Assembly (NCBI RefSeq): GCF_947496515.1
Contig: NZ_CANMDB010000014.1
Span: forward strand, 36,885 to 100,884
Length of the DNA stretch: 64,000 bases
Origin: an uncultured Roseobacter sp.
GTDB lineage: Bacteria; Pseudomonadota; Alphaproteobacteria; Rhodobacterales; Rhodobacteraceae
Reading direction: 5' to 3'
In this document: in pieces, positions 1 to 8,182 of the stretch
How the letters are laid out: the number at the start of each line of letters is the position of its first letter
How positions within the stretch are numbered: position 1 is the first letter of the stretch
Notes under the pieces: generated by a model
The model's database searches: none
What the model was told of the DNA's origin: nothing
The model's input: the letters and a program-made list of their open reading frames with translations, nothing else
Translations under genes and position numbers: made by a program

Positions 1-128
1 GGACATCGCAGACGAGGCGTGAGCCGCATCAACCCTGCGGCATTTTAGCAATGGGACCGGCGGTGGCAGGTGACAGGCCGGTTCGAATCCAGTAGGGCTG
101 TGCCATCACGGCAAGAAGGACTGCGGCA

Positions 129-263
129 ATGGCAGATCACAAGCACGGCGAGATGAACGTCGAGACCCAGGAAAAGACCTTTGATGGTTTCATGCAATGG
201 ACAACGCGCACGGTCATCGTGATCATCGCGATCATTGTGCTGATGGCGATCTTCATCACCTGA
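129..263 (+). CDS. aa3-type cytochrome c oxidase subunit IV
   Basis: A 44-residue single-span membrane protein. The N-terminus MADHKHGEMNVETQEKTF is the soluble part typical of the tiny subunit IV of alphaproteobacterial aa3 oxidases. It is followed by one hydrophobic segment at about residues 26-43 (TVIVIIAIIVLMAIFI). In the known oxidase this subunit packs against the membrane core and is not needed for catalysis. A ribosome site AAGAAGGA at 113-120 lies 8 bases before the ATG, which fixes the start. The gene is far from the oxidase core genes, which is usual in this group. A lipoprotein gene follows on the same strand 35 bases later. Family assignment rests on length and the conserved N-terminal stretch. 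Confidence 0.85.
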   Translation: MADHKHGEMNVETQEKTFDGFMQWTTRTVIVIIAIIVLMAIFIT

Positions 264-298
264 CGAACCCCCAAGCCCGGCCGTCGGAGGCACCATAG

Positions 299-895
299 AT
301 GAAAGCCCTTGTGACGCTGGGCCTGCTGATCCTGCTCGCAGGTTGTGCGACAACGTCGCCCAATGAGGTCACGGTTGAGGAAGCTGCGGCGCGCGCCTAC
401 GTCCCCGCTGGTCCGCCGAAACTGACACTGTTCACGGTGATCAATAACACCACCGGCCAGGGTGGGCATACGGCGCTGATGGTGTCGGGGAGCCAGCAGG
501 TCATCTTTGATCCCGCGGGGTCTTTCCAGCATCCGCTGGTCGCTGAGCGGGGCGACGTGCTCTACGGGATGAGCCCGGCCTGGGTCCAGGCTTACAAGAG
601 CGCGCATGCCCGCAGCACCTATCACGTGGTCAGTCAGGAGATAGCGGTAACGCATGCGCAAGCGGCGCGCGCGTTGCAACTGGTGCAGCAGAACGGGGCC
701 GTGGGCAGTGCGTTCTGTGCCCATTCGACCGCATCGATTCTGCGGCAGGTGCCGGGGTTTGAGGGGATTGAGACGACCTTTTACCCGGTGCGCCTGATGC
801 GGCAGCTGGAGCAAAGACCGGATGTGGTCACGGATCGCTACTATGAAAACGACGCGGGCGATGTGCGCGATGGGATCCGCGCCGCGCAGGAATAG
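299..895 (+). CDS. lipoprotein with possible Cys/His peptidase-like core
   Basis: A 198-residue lipoprotein. The N-terminus has a short hydrophobic stretch ending in the lipobox LLAGC, with Cys16 as the acylation site, so it should be anchored in the cell envelope. No family could be named with certainty. Two motifs stand out: GQGGHTALMV around His57 and SAFCAHSTASIL around Cys140. A buried His followed later by Cys is the order seen in circularly permuted papain-like (NlpC/P60-related) enzymes, so a hydrolase or acyl-transfer role is possible but inferred. GGAGG about 8 bases upstream supports the ATG. It lies behind the oxidase subunit IV gene and faces azlD convergently. Confidence 0.7.
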   Translation: MKALVTLGLLILLAGCATTSPNEVTVEEAAARAYVPAGPPKLTLFTVINNTTGQGGHTALMVSGSQQVIFDPAGSFQHPLVAERGDVLYGMSPAWVQAYKSAHARSTYHVVSQEIAVTHAQAARALQLVQQNGAVGSAFCAHSTASILRQVPGFEGIETTFYPVRLMRQLEQRPDVVTDRYYENDAGDVRDGIRAAQE

Positions 896-961
896 GTACC
901 GCGGGCGGGGCGTTCAAACGCCGGGTAAACTTGCGTGGTGATCTGAGGTGTGTAAAACGCG

Positions 962-1291
962 TCAGACCGCCGTCAGCCACAGCAGGACAAAGAGCGTCGT
1001 GGCGCCCGACAGGATCGCGGTGAGCACGTTTTTCCACATCAGCCCCACCACCAGCGTTACCGCTGCCGCGGCCATACGCGCGAGATCAGGCTCTCCACCC
1101 GTTGCGGCAGGCCAGACCACCAGAGGGGCGACCATGGCGGGGAGGATCGCGACAGCGGTATAGCGCAGATGCCGCAGCAACCAGGCGGGCATGGGTCGGT
1201 CGCCCACGATCCCGAGAAACGCAAAGCGCAGTGCAAAACTGCCCAGGCCGAGGCCGATCATGACGGTCCAGAGGGTGACAGGGTCGATCAT
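962..1291 (-). CDS. azlD: AzlD family branched-chain amino acid transporter, small subunit
   Basis: A 109-residue hydrophobic protein with about four membrane segments, the usual size of AzlD. It pairs with AzlC to form an exporter of branched-chain amino acids or related compounds in the inner membrane. The ATG at 1291-1289 overlaps the azlC stop by 4 bases (ATGA), so the two are translationally coupled. The region RYTAVAILPAMVAPLVVW in the middle is typical of AzlD. The true substrate cannot be read from the sequence. Confidence 0.88.
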   Translation of the reverse strand: MIDPVTLWTVMIGLGLGSFALRFAFLGIVGDRPMPAWLLRHLRYTAVAILPAMVAPLVVWPAATGGEPDLARMAAAAVTLVVGLMWKNVLTAILSGATTLFVLLWLTAV

Positions 1292-2019
1292 CGCGGGACC
1301 TTTCGTGCCTCGAACCACTGCTCCGCCCGGGCACCGGTGATCATGCCCAGTGTGCCCGCGATGATGAGCCCCAGCGAATAAGGCACGCCAGCGGCCAGCA
1401 GGCTGACCACGATGCCCACCAAGGCGGCGATCACATGCGGCGCGCTGCGCAGCATCGGCGCGACCATGGCCAGAAAGGTGATCGGCAGCGCGAAATCCAG
1501 CGCCCAGCTGTCGGGGATCTGCGTGCCGACGACGGCCCCAAAGCCTGTGCAAATGTACCATAGCGGCACGATGAAGGTCAGCACCCCGATAAAATAGGCC
1601 ATGCGCTGCGGGATCGTCATCCCGGGCTCTTTTTCGAACTGCATGACAGAGCAGGCATAGGACTGATCGACGATGAAATAGGCGGCGATTGCCCGCTGCC
1701 AGAGCGGGGCCGCGCCGATCCACGGGGTAAGTGCTGCGGAATACATCGCCACCCGCAGGTTGACGGCGAGCGCCGAGGCCAGCACCACGAGTGTCGGCGC
1801 ATTCTCCTGCATGAGCTGCAGGGCGGTGAACTGCGCCGCACCCGCAAAGACCATTGCCGAGAAGAGCAGCGTCTCCAGCACGTTGAGCCCGGCTTCGGTC
1901 GCCAGCACGCCGAAGAGCGTGGCAAAGGGCATCACCACCAGCAGAAAGGGCGCACCATCGGCCAGACCTTTCCAATAGGCGGACGCCCGGGTGCGTGTTT
2001 TCGGTGTGGTGGAGGGCAT
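1288..2019 (-). CDS. azlC: AzlC family branched-chain amino acid permease
   Basis: A 243-residue permease, large subunit of the AzlCD exporter. The conserved N-terminal half has FATLFGVLATEAGL and FAGAAQFTALQLM, characteristic of the family, and the QSYACSVMQF segment follows near residue 120. Several hydrophobic segments follow through the C-terminus. It is the first gene of the azlCD pair and is transcribed away from fdhD; only about 50 bases separate the two starts, so their promoters must lie close together or overlap. Export of branched-chain amino acids is family knowledge, not shown here. Confidence 0.9.
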   Translation of the reverse strand: MPSTTPKTRTRASAYWKGLADGAPFLLVVMPFATLFGVLATEAGLNVLETLLFSAMVFAGAAQFTALQLMQENAPTLVVLASALAVNLRVAMYSAALTPWIGAAPLWQRAIAAYFIVDQSYACSVMQFEKEPGMTIPQRMAYFIGVLTFIVPLWYICTGFGAVVGTQIPDSWALDFALPITFLAMVAPMLRSAPHVIAALVGIVVSLLAAGVPYSLGLIIAGTLGMITGARAEQWFEARKVPR

Positions 2020-2073
2020 GAGATGCTTCTACTATGACGCCCAATCGGTAGACGACCGCGGGGGAGGATGCAA

Positions 2074-2955
2074 TTGGCCAGACTGCAGGAGATCGACGAC
2101 TATCTGATCGCACCCGACCCGGGGGCCGCCCGGTTGACGCGTCCGGTTACGGGAACAAATCACACGGGCGCCGAGGTCTCGACCAGGGTCGTGGAGGAGC
2201 GGCCCTTGACGATCTTTCTCAACGGCCAGGAGATCGTGACGGCCATGACCATCGGCGACTATCCCGATTATCTTGCGCTCGGGTTTCTGCGCAATCAGGG
2301 GATGTTGCGCGCGGATGACGATATCCTCAAGGTCGACTATGACGAAGAGCTCGAAACCGTGGTGGTGCGCACCGCGCGCGAGACGGATTTCGAGCAGAAG
2401 ATGCGCAAGAAGACCCGCACCAGCGGCTGTGCCGTCGGCACGGTCTTTGGCGACATGATGGCGGGGCTGGAGGACGTCGTGCTGCCGGATACACCGCTGC
2501 GGACTTCCTGGCTTTATGGCCTGAGCGCGCGGATCAACCGGACCCCATCGCTCTACCTGGAGGCCGGTGCGATCCATGGCACGGTTCTGTGTGTAAAGGA
2601 CCGGCCGTTGGTCTACATGGAGGATGTGGGGCGGCATAATGCTGTGGATAAGATCGCGGGATGGATGCTTTCCGACAATATCGCGCCAGCGGACAAGATC
2701 CTCTACACAACCGGCAGGCTGACGTCCGAGATGGTGATCAAGACGGCACTGATGGGGATTCCGGCGCTCGCGTCCCGCTCCGGCTTCACGGCCTGGGGGG
2801 TGGAGATTGCGCGCGAGGTCGGGCTTACCCTGATCGGTCGGTTGAAAGGGCAGCGTTTCGTCTGCCTGTCCGGGGAGGACCGGCTGATCCGGGACGCTGA
2901 CCCTGCGCGCATCGCGGAGGAGCCGCGGCGCGCCGGGCGGAAGGGCGCGGAGTGA
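2074..2955 (+). CDS. fdhD: formate dehydrogenase accessory sulfurtransferase FdhD
   Basis: FdhD passes sulfur from IscS to the molybdenum cofactor so that formate dehydrogenase becomes active; it acts in the cytoplasm. Motifs visible are the TIGDYPDYLALGFL region, the active-site loop RTSGCAVGTVFG and the C-terminal MEDVGRHNAVDKI and TTGRLTSEMV blocks. The loop holds only one Cys (about residue 120), whereas E. coli FdhD has CxxC. Start choice: an ATG at 2068 touches the GGGGAGG ribosome site (2061-2067), so the TTG at 2074, 6 bases downstream of it, is the more likely start. Its stop overlaps the GTG of mobA by 4 bases, opening a four-gene molybdenum-cofactor block. Confidence 0.9.
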   Translation: MARLQEIDDYLIAPDPGAARLTRPVTGTNHTGAEVSTRVVEERPLTIFLNGQEIVTAMTIGDYPDYLALGFLRNQGMLRADDDILKVDYDEELETVVVRTARETDFEQKMRKKTRTSGCAVGTVFGDMMAGLEDVVLPDTPLRTSWLYGLSARINRTPSLYLEAGAIHGTVLCVKDRPLVYMEDVGRHNAVDKIAGWMLSDNIAPADKILYTTGRLTSEMVIKTALMGIPALASRSGFTAWGVEIAREVGLTLIGRLKGQRFVCLSGEDRLIRDADPARIAEEPRRAGRKGAE

Positions 2956-3560
2956 AACAGCCTCTCGGTGTGATCCTCGCGGGGGGGCAAGCCACGCGCA
3001 TGGGCGGTGGCGACAAGGGGCTGCTACGGCTGGGTGGACAGACGCTACTGGCGCGTGTCGTGGCGCGGTTGGAGCCGCAGGTCGCCGGGGTGGCACTGAA
3101 CGCAAATGGTGATCCCGCGCGGTTCGCCGCAACCGGACTGCCCGTTCTGGCCGATCGTGTTGCAGGGTTCCCGGGGCCTCTGGCGGGCGTGCTGGCCGGG
3201 CTCGACTGGGCCGCGGAGCAGGGGGCCGATACCATCGTGACCGCCGCGGCTGATACGCCGTTTTTCCCACAGGATCTGGTACCGCAGCTGTTGCTGGCGA
3301 GTGAAGGGATGGCCGCGCCTCTCGCGCTCGCCGCGACGCCGGACCCGGCGCGAGGCACGGCACGGCACCCGACATTCGGGCTGTGGCCGGTCGCATTGCG
3401 GGAGGATCTGCGCACCGCACTGGCAGGCGGCTTGCGCAAGGTGGTGCTCTGGACCGATGCCCATAACGCGCGAACGGCGACGTTCCCGGTCGTCGGGTTT
3501 GATCCGTTTTTCAACGTCAATACGCCCGGGGATCTCACCCGGGCGGAGGCCCTGTTGTGA
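2952..3560 (+). CDS. mobA: molybdenum cofactor guanylyltransferase MobA
   Basis: MobA attaches GMP to the molybdenum cofactor, giving the guanine dinucleotide form used by DMSO reductase-family enzymes such as formate dehydrogenase. At 202 residues it has the family length. The N-terminal nucleotide-binding loop is LGVILAGGQATRMGGGDKG. The AAADTPFFP motif near residue 100 supplies the metal-binding Asp, and FFNVNTPGDL near the end is also conserved. The start is GTG at 2952, overlapping the fdhD stop by 4 bases; the mobB GTG in turn overlaps its own stop. Order and coupling indicate one transcript for cofactor maturation. Confidence 0.93.
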   Translation: MKQPLGVILAGGQATRMGGGDKGLLRLGGQTLLARVVARLEPQVAGVALNANGDPARFAATGLPVLADRVAGFPGPLAGVLAGLDWAAEQGADTIVTAAADTPFFPQDLVPQLLLASEGMAAPLALAATPDPARGTARHPTFGLWPVALREDLRTALAGGLRKVVLWTDAHNARTATFPVVGFDPFFNVNTPGDLTRAEALL

Positions 3561-4048
3561 GGCTTTATGGTGTGGTGGGATGGAAGAACGCAGGCAAGAC
3601 CGGTCTGATGGAGCGGTTGGTGGCGGAGATCTGCGGGCGCGGCATTTCCGTCTCGACCGTCAAACACGCGCATCATGTCTTTGACGTGGATCAGCCGGGC
3701 AAGGACAGCTATCGCCACCGCGAGGCGGGTGCGCGCGAGGTGTTGCTGGCCTCGCGCAAGCGCGTCGCCCTCATGCACGAACTGCGGGGTGTGGCGGAGC
3801 CGACGCTGGAGGCGCTGCTCTCACGGTTGTCGCCGGTCGATCTGGTGCTGATCGAAGGCTACAAGCGCGATGCCCACCCCAAGATCGAAGCGCACCGGGC
3901 CGAGACCGGCAACCCGCTGATAGCACCCGAGGATGCGACCGTGCGGGCGGTGGCCAGCGATGTTGCTCTGGAGTTGGACCGGCCCGTGTTCGATCTGAAC
4001 GACACCAGAGCCATTGCGGATTTCATCCTGTCCGAGGTCGGATTGTGA
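3557..4048 (+). CDS. mobB: molybdopterin-guanine dinucleotide biosynthesis protein MobB
   Basis: A 163-residue P-loop GTPase. The Walker A motif is GWKNAGKTGLM at residues 8-18, and the conserved KHAHHVFDVDQPGKDSYRHR stretch is typical of MobB. VLIEGYKRDAHPKIE near residue 100 completes the family signature. MobB works with MobA and is thought to supply or channel GTP, but is not essential in E. coli. It starts with GTG at 3557 overlapping mobA by 4 bases and overlaps the next gene by 4 bases. Confidence 0.93.
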   Translation: MRLYGVVGWKNAGKTGLMERLVAEICGRGISVSTVKHAHHVFDVDQPGKDSYRHREAGAREVLLASRKRVALMHELRGVAEPTLEALLSRLSPVDLVLIEGYKRDAHPKIEAHRAETGNPLIAPEDATVRAVASDVALELDRPVFDLNDTRAIADFILSEVGL

Positions 4049-6117
4049 GCGCCTTTGATACGGTTGTCATGGTGGACTGGTCGGGGGGGAATGACACAGG
4101 CCCCCGCCCGCGCCAGGATGCGATCTGGGCCTGCATCGCTCGGGGTGGGCGCAGCGAGACACCGGTCTACCTGCGCAACAGGGCGGAGGCAGAAGTATGG
4201 CTCTCCACACTCTTTGAGGCAGAAGCCGGCGCCAACCGGCGGGTTCTGGCGGGGTTTGATTTACCCTTTGGCTACCCTGAGGGTTTTGCAGAGCAGATCA
4301 CCGGTCAGGCGGATCCTCTGGCGCTCTGGGATTGGCTGGAGGACCGGATTGAGGATGCCCCCCGCAGTAACAATCGATTTGACGTGGCAGCCCGGATCAA
4401 CCGTCAGTTTGGTGGGCGAGGTCCTTTCTGGTTCAACGGCTTACAGCGTGACATTGATGGGCTTCCCCGGCGCCGGGAAAATTATCACAATCCCTTTGCG
4501 GAATGGCGCAAGGCAGAGCGTGAAACCTCCGGCACATCCTCTTGCTGGCAGTTGGGCGGTGTTGGTTCGGTGGGGTCCCAAACGCTCATGGGTCTGCCTG
4601 TTCTGGCCCGTTTGCGCCGCCGGTTCGGAGCCGCGGCATGGCCCTTTGAACCTGTGGATAAACCTTTGGTTCTCGTTGAGATCTGGCCATCGCTCACGTT
4701 GGGTGCGGCGCCCAAAGATATGATCAAGGACGCCTGGCAAGTCTCTGAGGTTGCACGCAGTGTATCCGCGTTGGAGACTGATACCTTGAACGCTATACTG
4801 GCTGTGCCGAGGACGCCTGAAGGTTGGATTTTTGGAATCGGTCACGAGGCGGTTTTGCAGGCTGCAGCAGGCCTGCCACCATGTTTGAACAATGATTGCT
4901 TTGCTCTGCCACCGGGGGTGACTTGGACCCCGGTGAATGACGCACTGGCGCTGCTGAAAGAGCGGCTACGACCGGTAACAAGCACCCTGCGTTTGCCGGT
5001 TGGGCAGGCAGCTGGGCACATCCTCGCCTCAGATGTTGAGGCCCCCCGTGCGAGCCCGCCCTTGCCCAACACTGCGGTCGATGGCTACGGCTTTGCCGGG
5101 GCGCGCGGTCCGGGGCTGCATCGGTTGCCGGCTCTGGGGGGCCGGGCCGCTGCGGGCGACGCGCCGGGCATCGTGCCGGAAGGCCACGCGGTGCGCATCC
5201 TCACGGGTGCCGCCTTGCCGCAGGGGGTCGATACGGTCGTACTGCAGGAGGATGTCACACTCCACGAAGGTCAGATTGCCTTTCGTGGGCCAATCAAACC
5301 CGGCGCGAACACCCGGCAGGCGGGCGAAGACGTGGCTGCCGGTGACGTTGCGCTGCCAAAAGGGACACGGGTTGGCCCGGCGGAGCTGGCCCTTCTCGCC
5401 GCCGTTGGCGCAGCAGAGGTCGCCGTCCATGCTCCTTTGCGGGTCGCCGTTCTGTCCACCGGAACGGAGTTGATCGAAGCGGGGCAGCCCGCCCCGCCGG
5501 ACCGCATATACGACGCCAACCGTCCCATGCTGCTGGAAATCATCCGCCGCCTGGGGCACCAGCCGGTTGATCTGGGCCAGGTGGCCGATGCGCGCGATGC
5601 CGTCGCAGCGCGCTTTGACGCCGCCGCCCGGCAAGCGGATGTGCTGATCACCAGTGGCGGAGCCTCCGCGGGAGACGAGGACCATGTCTCGGCCCTGCTG
5701 ACCGCGGCGGGGGCGATGACGCTTTGGCGGATTGCGGTAAAGCCGGGCCGCCCGCTGGCGCTCGGCGTCTGGTCGGGCATGCCGGTCTTTGGTCTGCCGG
5801 GCAATCCGGTGGCAGCGATGGTCTGTGCACTGGTCTTTGCCGGACCAGCGATGGCGCTGTTGGCCGGCGCGGAGTGGCCCGAGCCGCAGGGATTTCAGGT
5901 GCCCGCCGCTTTCTCGAAGCACAAGAAACCGGGCCGGACGGAATACCTGCGCGCCAGGATCCGCAGGGGGCGTGCGGAGGTCTTCGCCTCCGAGGGATCG
6001 GGGCGGATCTCCGGGCTCAGCTGGGCTGATGGTTTGGTGGAGCTGCCCCACGAGGCGGTGGAGGTGACGCCTGGCACACCGGTGCACTACATTCCCTTTG
6101 GCAGTTTTGGGCTGTAG
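4045..6117 (+). CDS. moeA: fusion of an RNase H-like (DUF429-type) domain with molybdenum insertase MoeA
   Basis: A 690-residue two-part protein starting with GTG, overlapping mobB by 4 bases. Residues about 295-690 are a complete MoeA, which inserts molybdate into adenylylated molybdopterin. PPLPNTAVDGYGF, LTGAALPQGVDTVV, STGTEL, TSGGASAGDEDHV, KPGRPLALG and GLPGNPVAAMV are all present. Residues 1-285 are an added domain. Its acidic motifs MVDWSGG (Asp11), LAGFDLPFGYP (Asp72), VEIWPSL (Glu212) and SALETDTLNAIL are spaced like the RNase H-fold DUF429 family, whose function is unknown. The domain match is by motif pattern only. By eye the first 0.9 kb looks less G+C-rich than the MoeA half, which could mean separate origin. 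Confidence 0.85.
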   Translation: MSAFDTVVMVDWSGGNDTGPRPRQDAIWACIARGGRSETPVYLRNRAEAEVWLSTLFEAEAGANRRVLAGFDLPFGYPEGFAEQITGQADPLALWDWLEDRIEDAPRSNNRFDVAARINRQFGGRGPFWFNGLQRDIDGLPRRRENYHNPFAEWRKAERETSGTSSCWQLGGVGSVGSQTLMGLPVLARLRRRFGAAAWPFEPVDKPLVLVEIWPSLTLGAAPKDMIKDAWQVSEVARSVSALETDTLNAILAVPRTPEGWIFGIGHEAVLQAAAGLPPCLNNDCFALPPGVTWTPVNDALALLKERLRPVTSTLRLPVGQAAGHILASDVEAPRASPPLPNTAVDGYGFAGARGPGLHRLPALGGRAAAGDAPGIVPEGHAVRILTGAALPQGVDTVVLQEDVTLHEGQIAFRGPIKPGANTRQAGEDVAAGDVALPKGTRVGPAELALLAAVGAAEVAVHAPLRVAVLSTGTELIEAGQPAPPDRIYDANRPMLLEIIRRLGHQPVDLGQVADARDAVAARFDAAARQADVLITSGGASAGDEDHVSALLTAAGAMTLWRIAVKPGRPLALGVWSGMPVFGLPGNPVAAMVCALVFAGPAMALLAGAEWPEPQGFQVPAAFSKHKKPGRTEYLRARIRRGRAEVFASEGSGRISGLSWADGLVELPHEAVEVTPGTPVHYIPFGSFGL

Positions 6118-6126
6118 CTACCACCG

Positions 6127-7149
6127 TCAGTCAAAGGTGCCCGCGACCCGACCCAGCAGCATGAAGGCGCGCGATGTGCGCGTCTCGGCCAGTGCCGAAA
6201 TCTCCGCATCGCTTGCGGTGCGCTCGAACACGGCAAAGGTTTTGTCGAAAAGCCGCAGGAAATGATGCGCGGCATCGCGAAAGATCGGATCCTGTTTCAT
6301 CCGGCCTGCCGTAAGTGCCAAAGAGGACCGGTCGCGCACACCGCCAAGTGCCGCGATGGGCCGCCCCCGCGCGCCCTGACCGAATTGACGCCAGATCTCG
6401 GGTCGGGCGCGATCGGGCACCAGATCGTCCATGTAGATGCCGTCCTGGCTGAGCAGGGTCAGCACATCCTGCGCCGCCTGGATCAGCTGGGCCGCATTCC
6501 GGTCCTGAAGCGCCCGGCGTAGCGCCGCAAAGCCCTCGGTATCTTCGGCGGTCTCGGGGAAATTCAGTGCCCGCACGAAATCAGACACCGGCAGGGGTGG
6601 CGCGAGGTCAGCGGCCTGTGTCCCGAGCGCCAGCGCTGGCTGATCCTCTGCGGGAGTGGCGACGGGTGCTGTGGGTGTCGTCGCGGGCTCCGGGTCGCGG
6701 CGCGTGGCGAATGTGGCGAGCGCGGTTTCCGTCTTGCGGGCGGCTGCGGCGATCTCGTCCAGTTTGCGGGCGACCGTTGCAGGCTCGGGCCCGAGGATCC
6801 CGCTTTGGTTTTGGGCGATATAGGCCTGGCGGATCGCGTCTATGGCCGCCTGCAAGCGCTGGCTTTCGGCGCGGATGTTGCGGCTGGATCGAATGGCCGT
6901 GGCGGCGACCCAGATCATGCCAACAGGCAGGCACAATGCGAGAAGTGTCATCACCAGCGGTAACGGATCGTCCCCCGTTGGGGTCCTCATCAGCAGGAAC
7001 CCCGTTCCCGCGATCCACAGGACTGACAGCGCGATGGCCCCTATTTCGACACTGGTGATCCCCTCGCCACGGGGCTGGTCGTAGATGCCCAGCGGCGTTG
7101 GTCTGGCCCGCGCCTGCGCGCTGTCCGTCGTGTCGGATGTATCAGCCAT
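6127..7149 (-). CDS. membrane protein of unknown function with long cytoplasmic tail
   Basis: A 340-residue protein not recognised beyond resemblance to hypothetical proteins of this bacterial group. Two membrane segments are visible: about residues 33-53 (IEIGAIALSVLWIAGTGFLL-like) and 62-85 (LPLVMTLLALCLPVGMIWVA). A helical stretch follows, rich in Ala, Gln and Arg (about 90-150), then a Pro/Ala/Thr-rich linker (about 152-185). The C-terminal part, residues 190-340, is a compact, probably helical domain. It ends 10 bases from the moeA stop (convergent) and is followed upstream by greA on the same strand, 14 bases away. Confidence 0.7.
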   Translation of the reverse strand: MADTSDTTDSAQARARPTPLGIYDQPRGEGITSVEIGAIALSVLWIAGTGFLLMRTPTGDDPLPLVMTLLALCLPVGMIWVAATAIRSSRNIRAESQRLQAAIDAIRQAYIAQNQSGILGPEPATVARKLDEIAAAARKTETALATFATRRDPEPATTPTAPVATPAEDQPALALGTQAADLAPPLPVSDFVRALNFPETAEDTEGFAALRRALQDRNAAQLIQAAQDVLTLLSQDGIYMDDLVPDRARPEIWRQFGQGARGRPIAALGGVRDRSSLALTAGRMKQDPIFRDAAHHFLRLFDKTFAVFERTASDAEISALAETRTSRAFMLLGRVAGTFD

Positions 7150-7163
7150 CGCCGCAGCTCCCG

Positions 7164-7634
7164 TCAGGCATAGACGATTTTCAGCACCTCATAGGCTTTT
7201 TCGCCACCGGGTGTGCGCACTTCTACGCTGTCGCCTTCGTCCTTGCCAATCAAGGCCCGGGCAATCGGCGATTTTATGTTCAGCAGCCCTTTTTCGATAT
7301 TGGCCTCATGCTCGCCGACGATCTGCCAGGTCTTTTCCTCGTCGGTATCCTCATCGACGAGGGTGACAGTGGCACCAAATTTGATCGTGCCCGACATCTT
7401 TGCCGGATCAATGACCTCGGCCAGACCGAGCACCCCTTCAAGTTCCTTGATGCGTCCTTCGATAAAGGACTGCTTCTCACGTGCGGAGTGATATTCCGCA
7501 TTCTCCGACAGATCGCCATGCTCTCGCGCTTCGGCAATGGCCTTGATGATGGCGGGGCGCTCGACGGATTTGAGCTGCTTGAGCTCGGCTTCCAGTGCGG
7601 TGTGGCCCTTGGGGGTCATCGGTATCTTGTCCAT
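7164..7634 (-). CDS. greA: transcription elongation factor GreA
   Basis: GreA binds the secondary channel of RNA polymerase and stimulates cleavage of backtracked RNA. The 156-residue length is standard. The N-terminal coiled-coil hairpin (residues 1-75) carries the tip motif with the acidic pair in [11 protein letters not shown], which positions the catalytic metal. The C-terminal FKBP-like domain includes [18 protein letters not shown]. The start was placed at [10 protein letters not shown], the conserved N-terminus; an open frame extends 33 codons further upstream without family similarity. A two-span membrane protein gene lies just downstream. Confidence 0.95.
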   Translation of the reverse strand: MDKIPMTPKGHTALEAELKQLKSVERPAIIKAIAEAREHGDLSENAEYHSAREKQSFIEGRIKELEGVLGLAEVIDPAKMSGTIKFGATVTLVDEDTDEEKTWQIVGEHEANIEKGLLNIKSPIARALIGKDEGDSVEVRTPGGEKAYEVLKIVYA

Positions 7635-7766
7635 CTCGGCGGTCCACGAAATGAGGCGGCCCACCGGGATATCTGCCGGGGGCCGCTGGTGTAAATCACG
7701 CACCAACAGACCCAAAGCGCGGACGAAATGCAAGGGGGTTGGGTCTGGATTGGCTTGGGACCGGGG

Positions 7767-8147
7767 TCAGTCGTATTGCACAACCTCGTATTCGATGCCG
7801 TCGTCATCGTGGAAATAGAAGCGCCGGCCCGGTTCGTAATCTGCGTGGTTTTCCGGGGTGAAACCGGCGGCGAGAACGGCTGTTTCCATGGCCTCGATGT
7901 CGTTGGTCACGACTGCGAGGTGGTTAAGCCCACCGCGCATGTTATAGCTGTCCGGTCCCGGGGTGGTATCGGTCTTGGGGGTGTAAAGGGCCAGATACTG
8001 GGCGTCTGATCCGATGTGGATGGTGTGCCCGCCGTTCTTGGCCGCACCTTGCCAGCGGATATGCCAGCCGAACAGCGTGCTCATCCAACTGGCCGTTTTG
8101 GCGGCGTCAGAGACCGTCAGGTTTGCGTGCTCGAGCGTTGTCATCAT
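7767..8147 (-). CDS. VOC superfamily (glyoxalase-like) protein, SoxR-controlled
   Basis: A 126-residue vicinal-oxygen-chelate fold protein. Two half-repeats are seen: LEHANLTVSDAAKTASWMST near the start and GGLNHLAVVTNDIEAMET in the middle, with FYFHDDDGIEYEVVQYD closing the domain. His and Glu at the usual metal positions are retained. A substrate cannot be named; relatives include glyoxalase I, dioxygenases and resistance proteins. The start was set among three consecutive ATG codons, 6 bases after AAGGAG; an ATG at 8180 would sit inside the promoter. The gene is divergent from soxR, with a SoxR operator between them, so induction by redox-active compounds is likely. Confidence 0.82.
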   Translation of the reverse strand: MMTTLEHANLTVSDAAKTASWMSTLFGWHIRWQGAAKNGGHTIHIGSDAQYLALYTPKTDTTPGPDSYNMRGGLNHLAVVTNDIEAMETAVLAAGFTPENHADYEPGRRFYFHDDDGIEYEVVQYD

Positions 8148-8182
8148 CATTTTCTCCTTGAGGGATTCGACAGATGACATGT

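Noticed and set aside
2..22. Possible end of an upstream coding region (DIADEA then TGA)
   Set aside because: Seven codons at the window edge are too few to tell the frame or identity.
30..105. tRNA-like T-arm GGTTCGAATCC followed by AGGGCTGTGCCA
   Set aside because: Only the T-loop and a CCA-like end fit. The T-stem has a mismatch, the acceptor pairing to 30-36 is imperfect, and no D-arm or anticodon arm can be drawn.
896..961. Short palindrome GGCGTTCAAACGCC between convergent genes as a terminator
   Set aside because: The stem is short and there is no T-run.
962..2113. A single 383-codon minus-strand frame across azlC and azlD
   Set aside because: Only its last 109 codons (azlD) resemble protein; the rest is the wrong frame of azlC.
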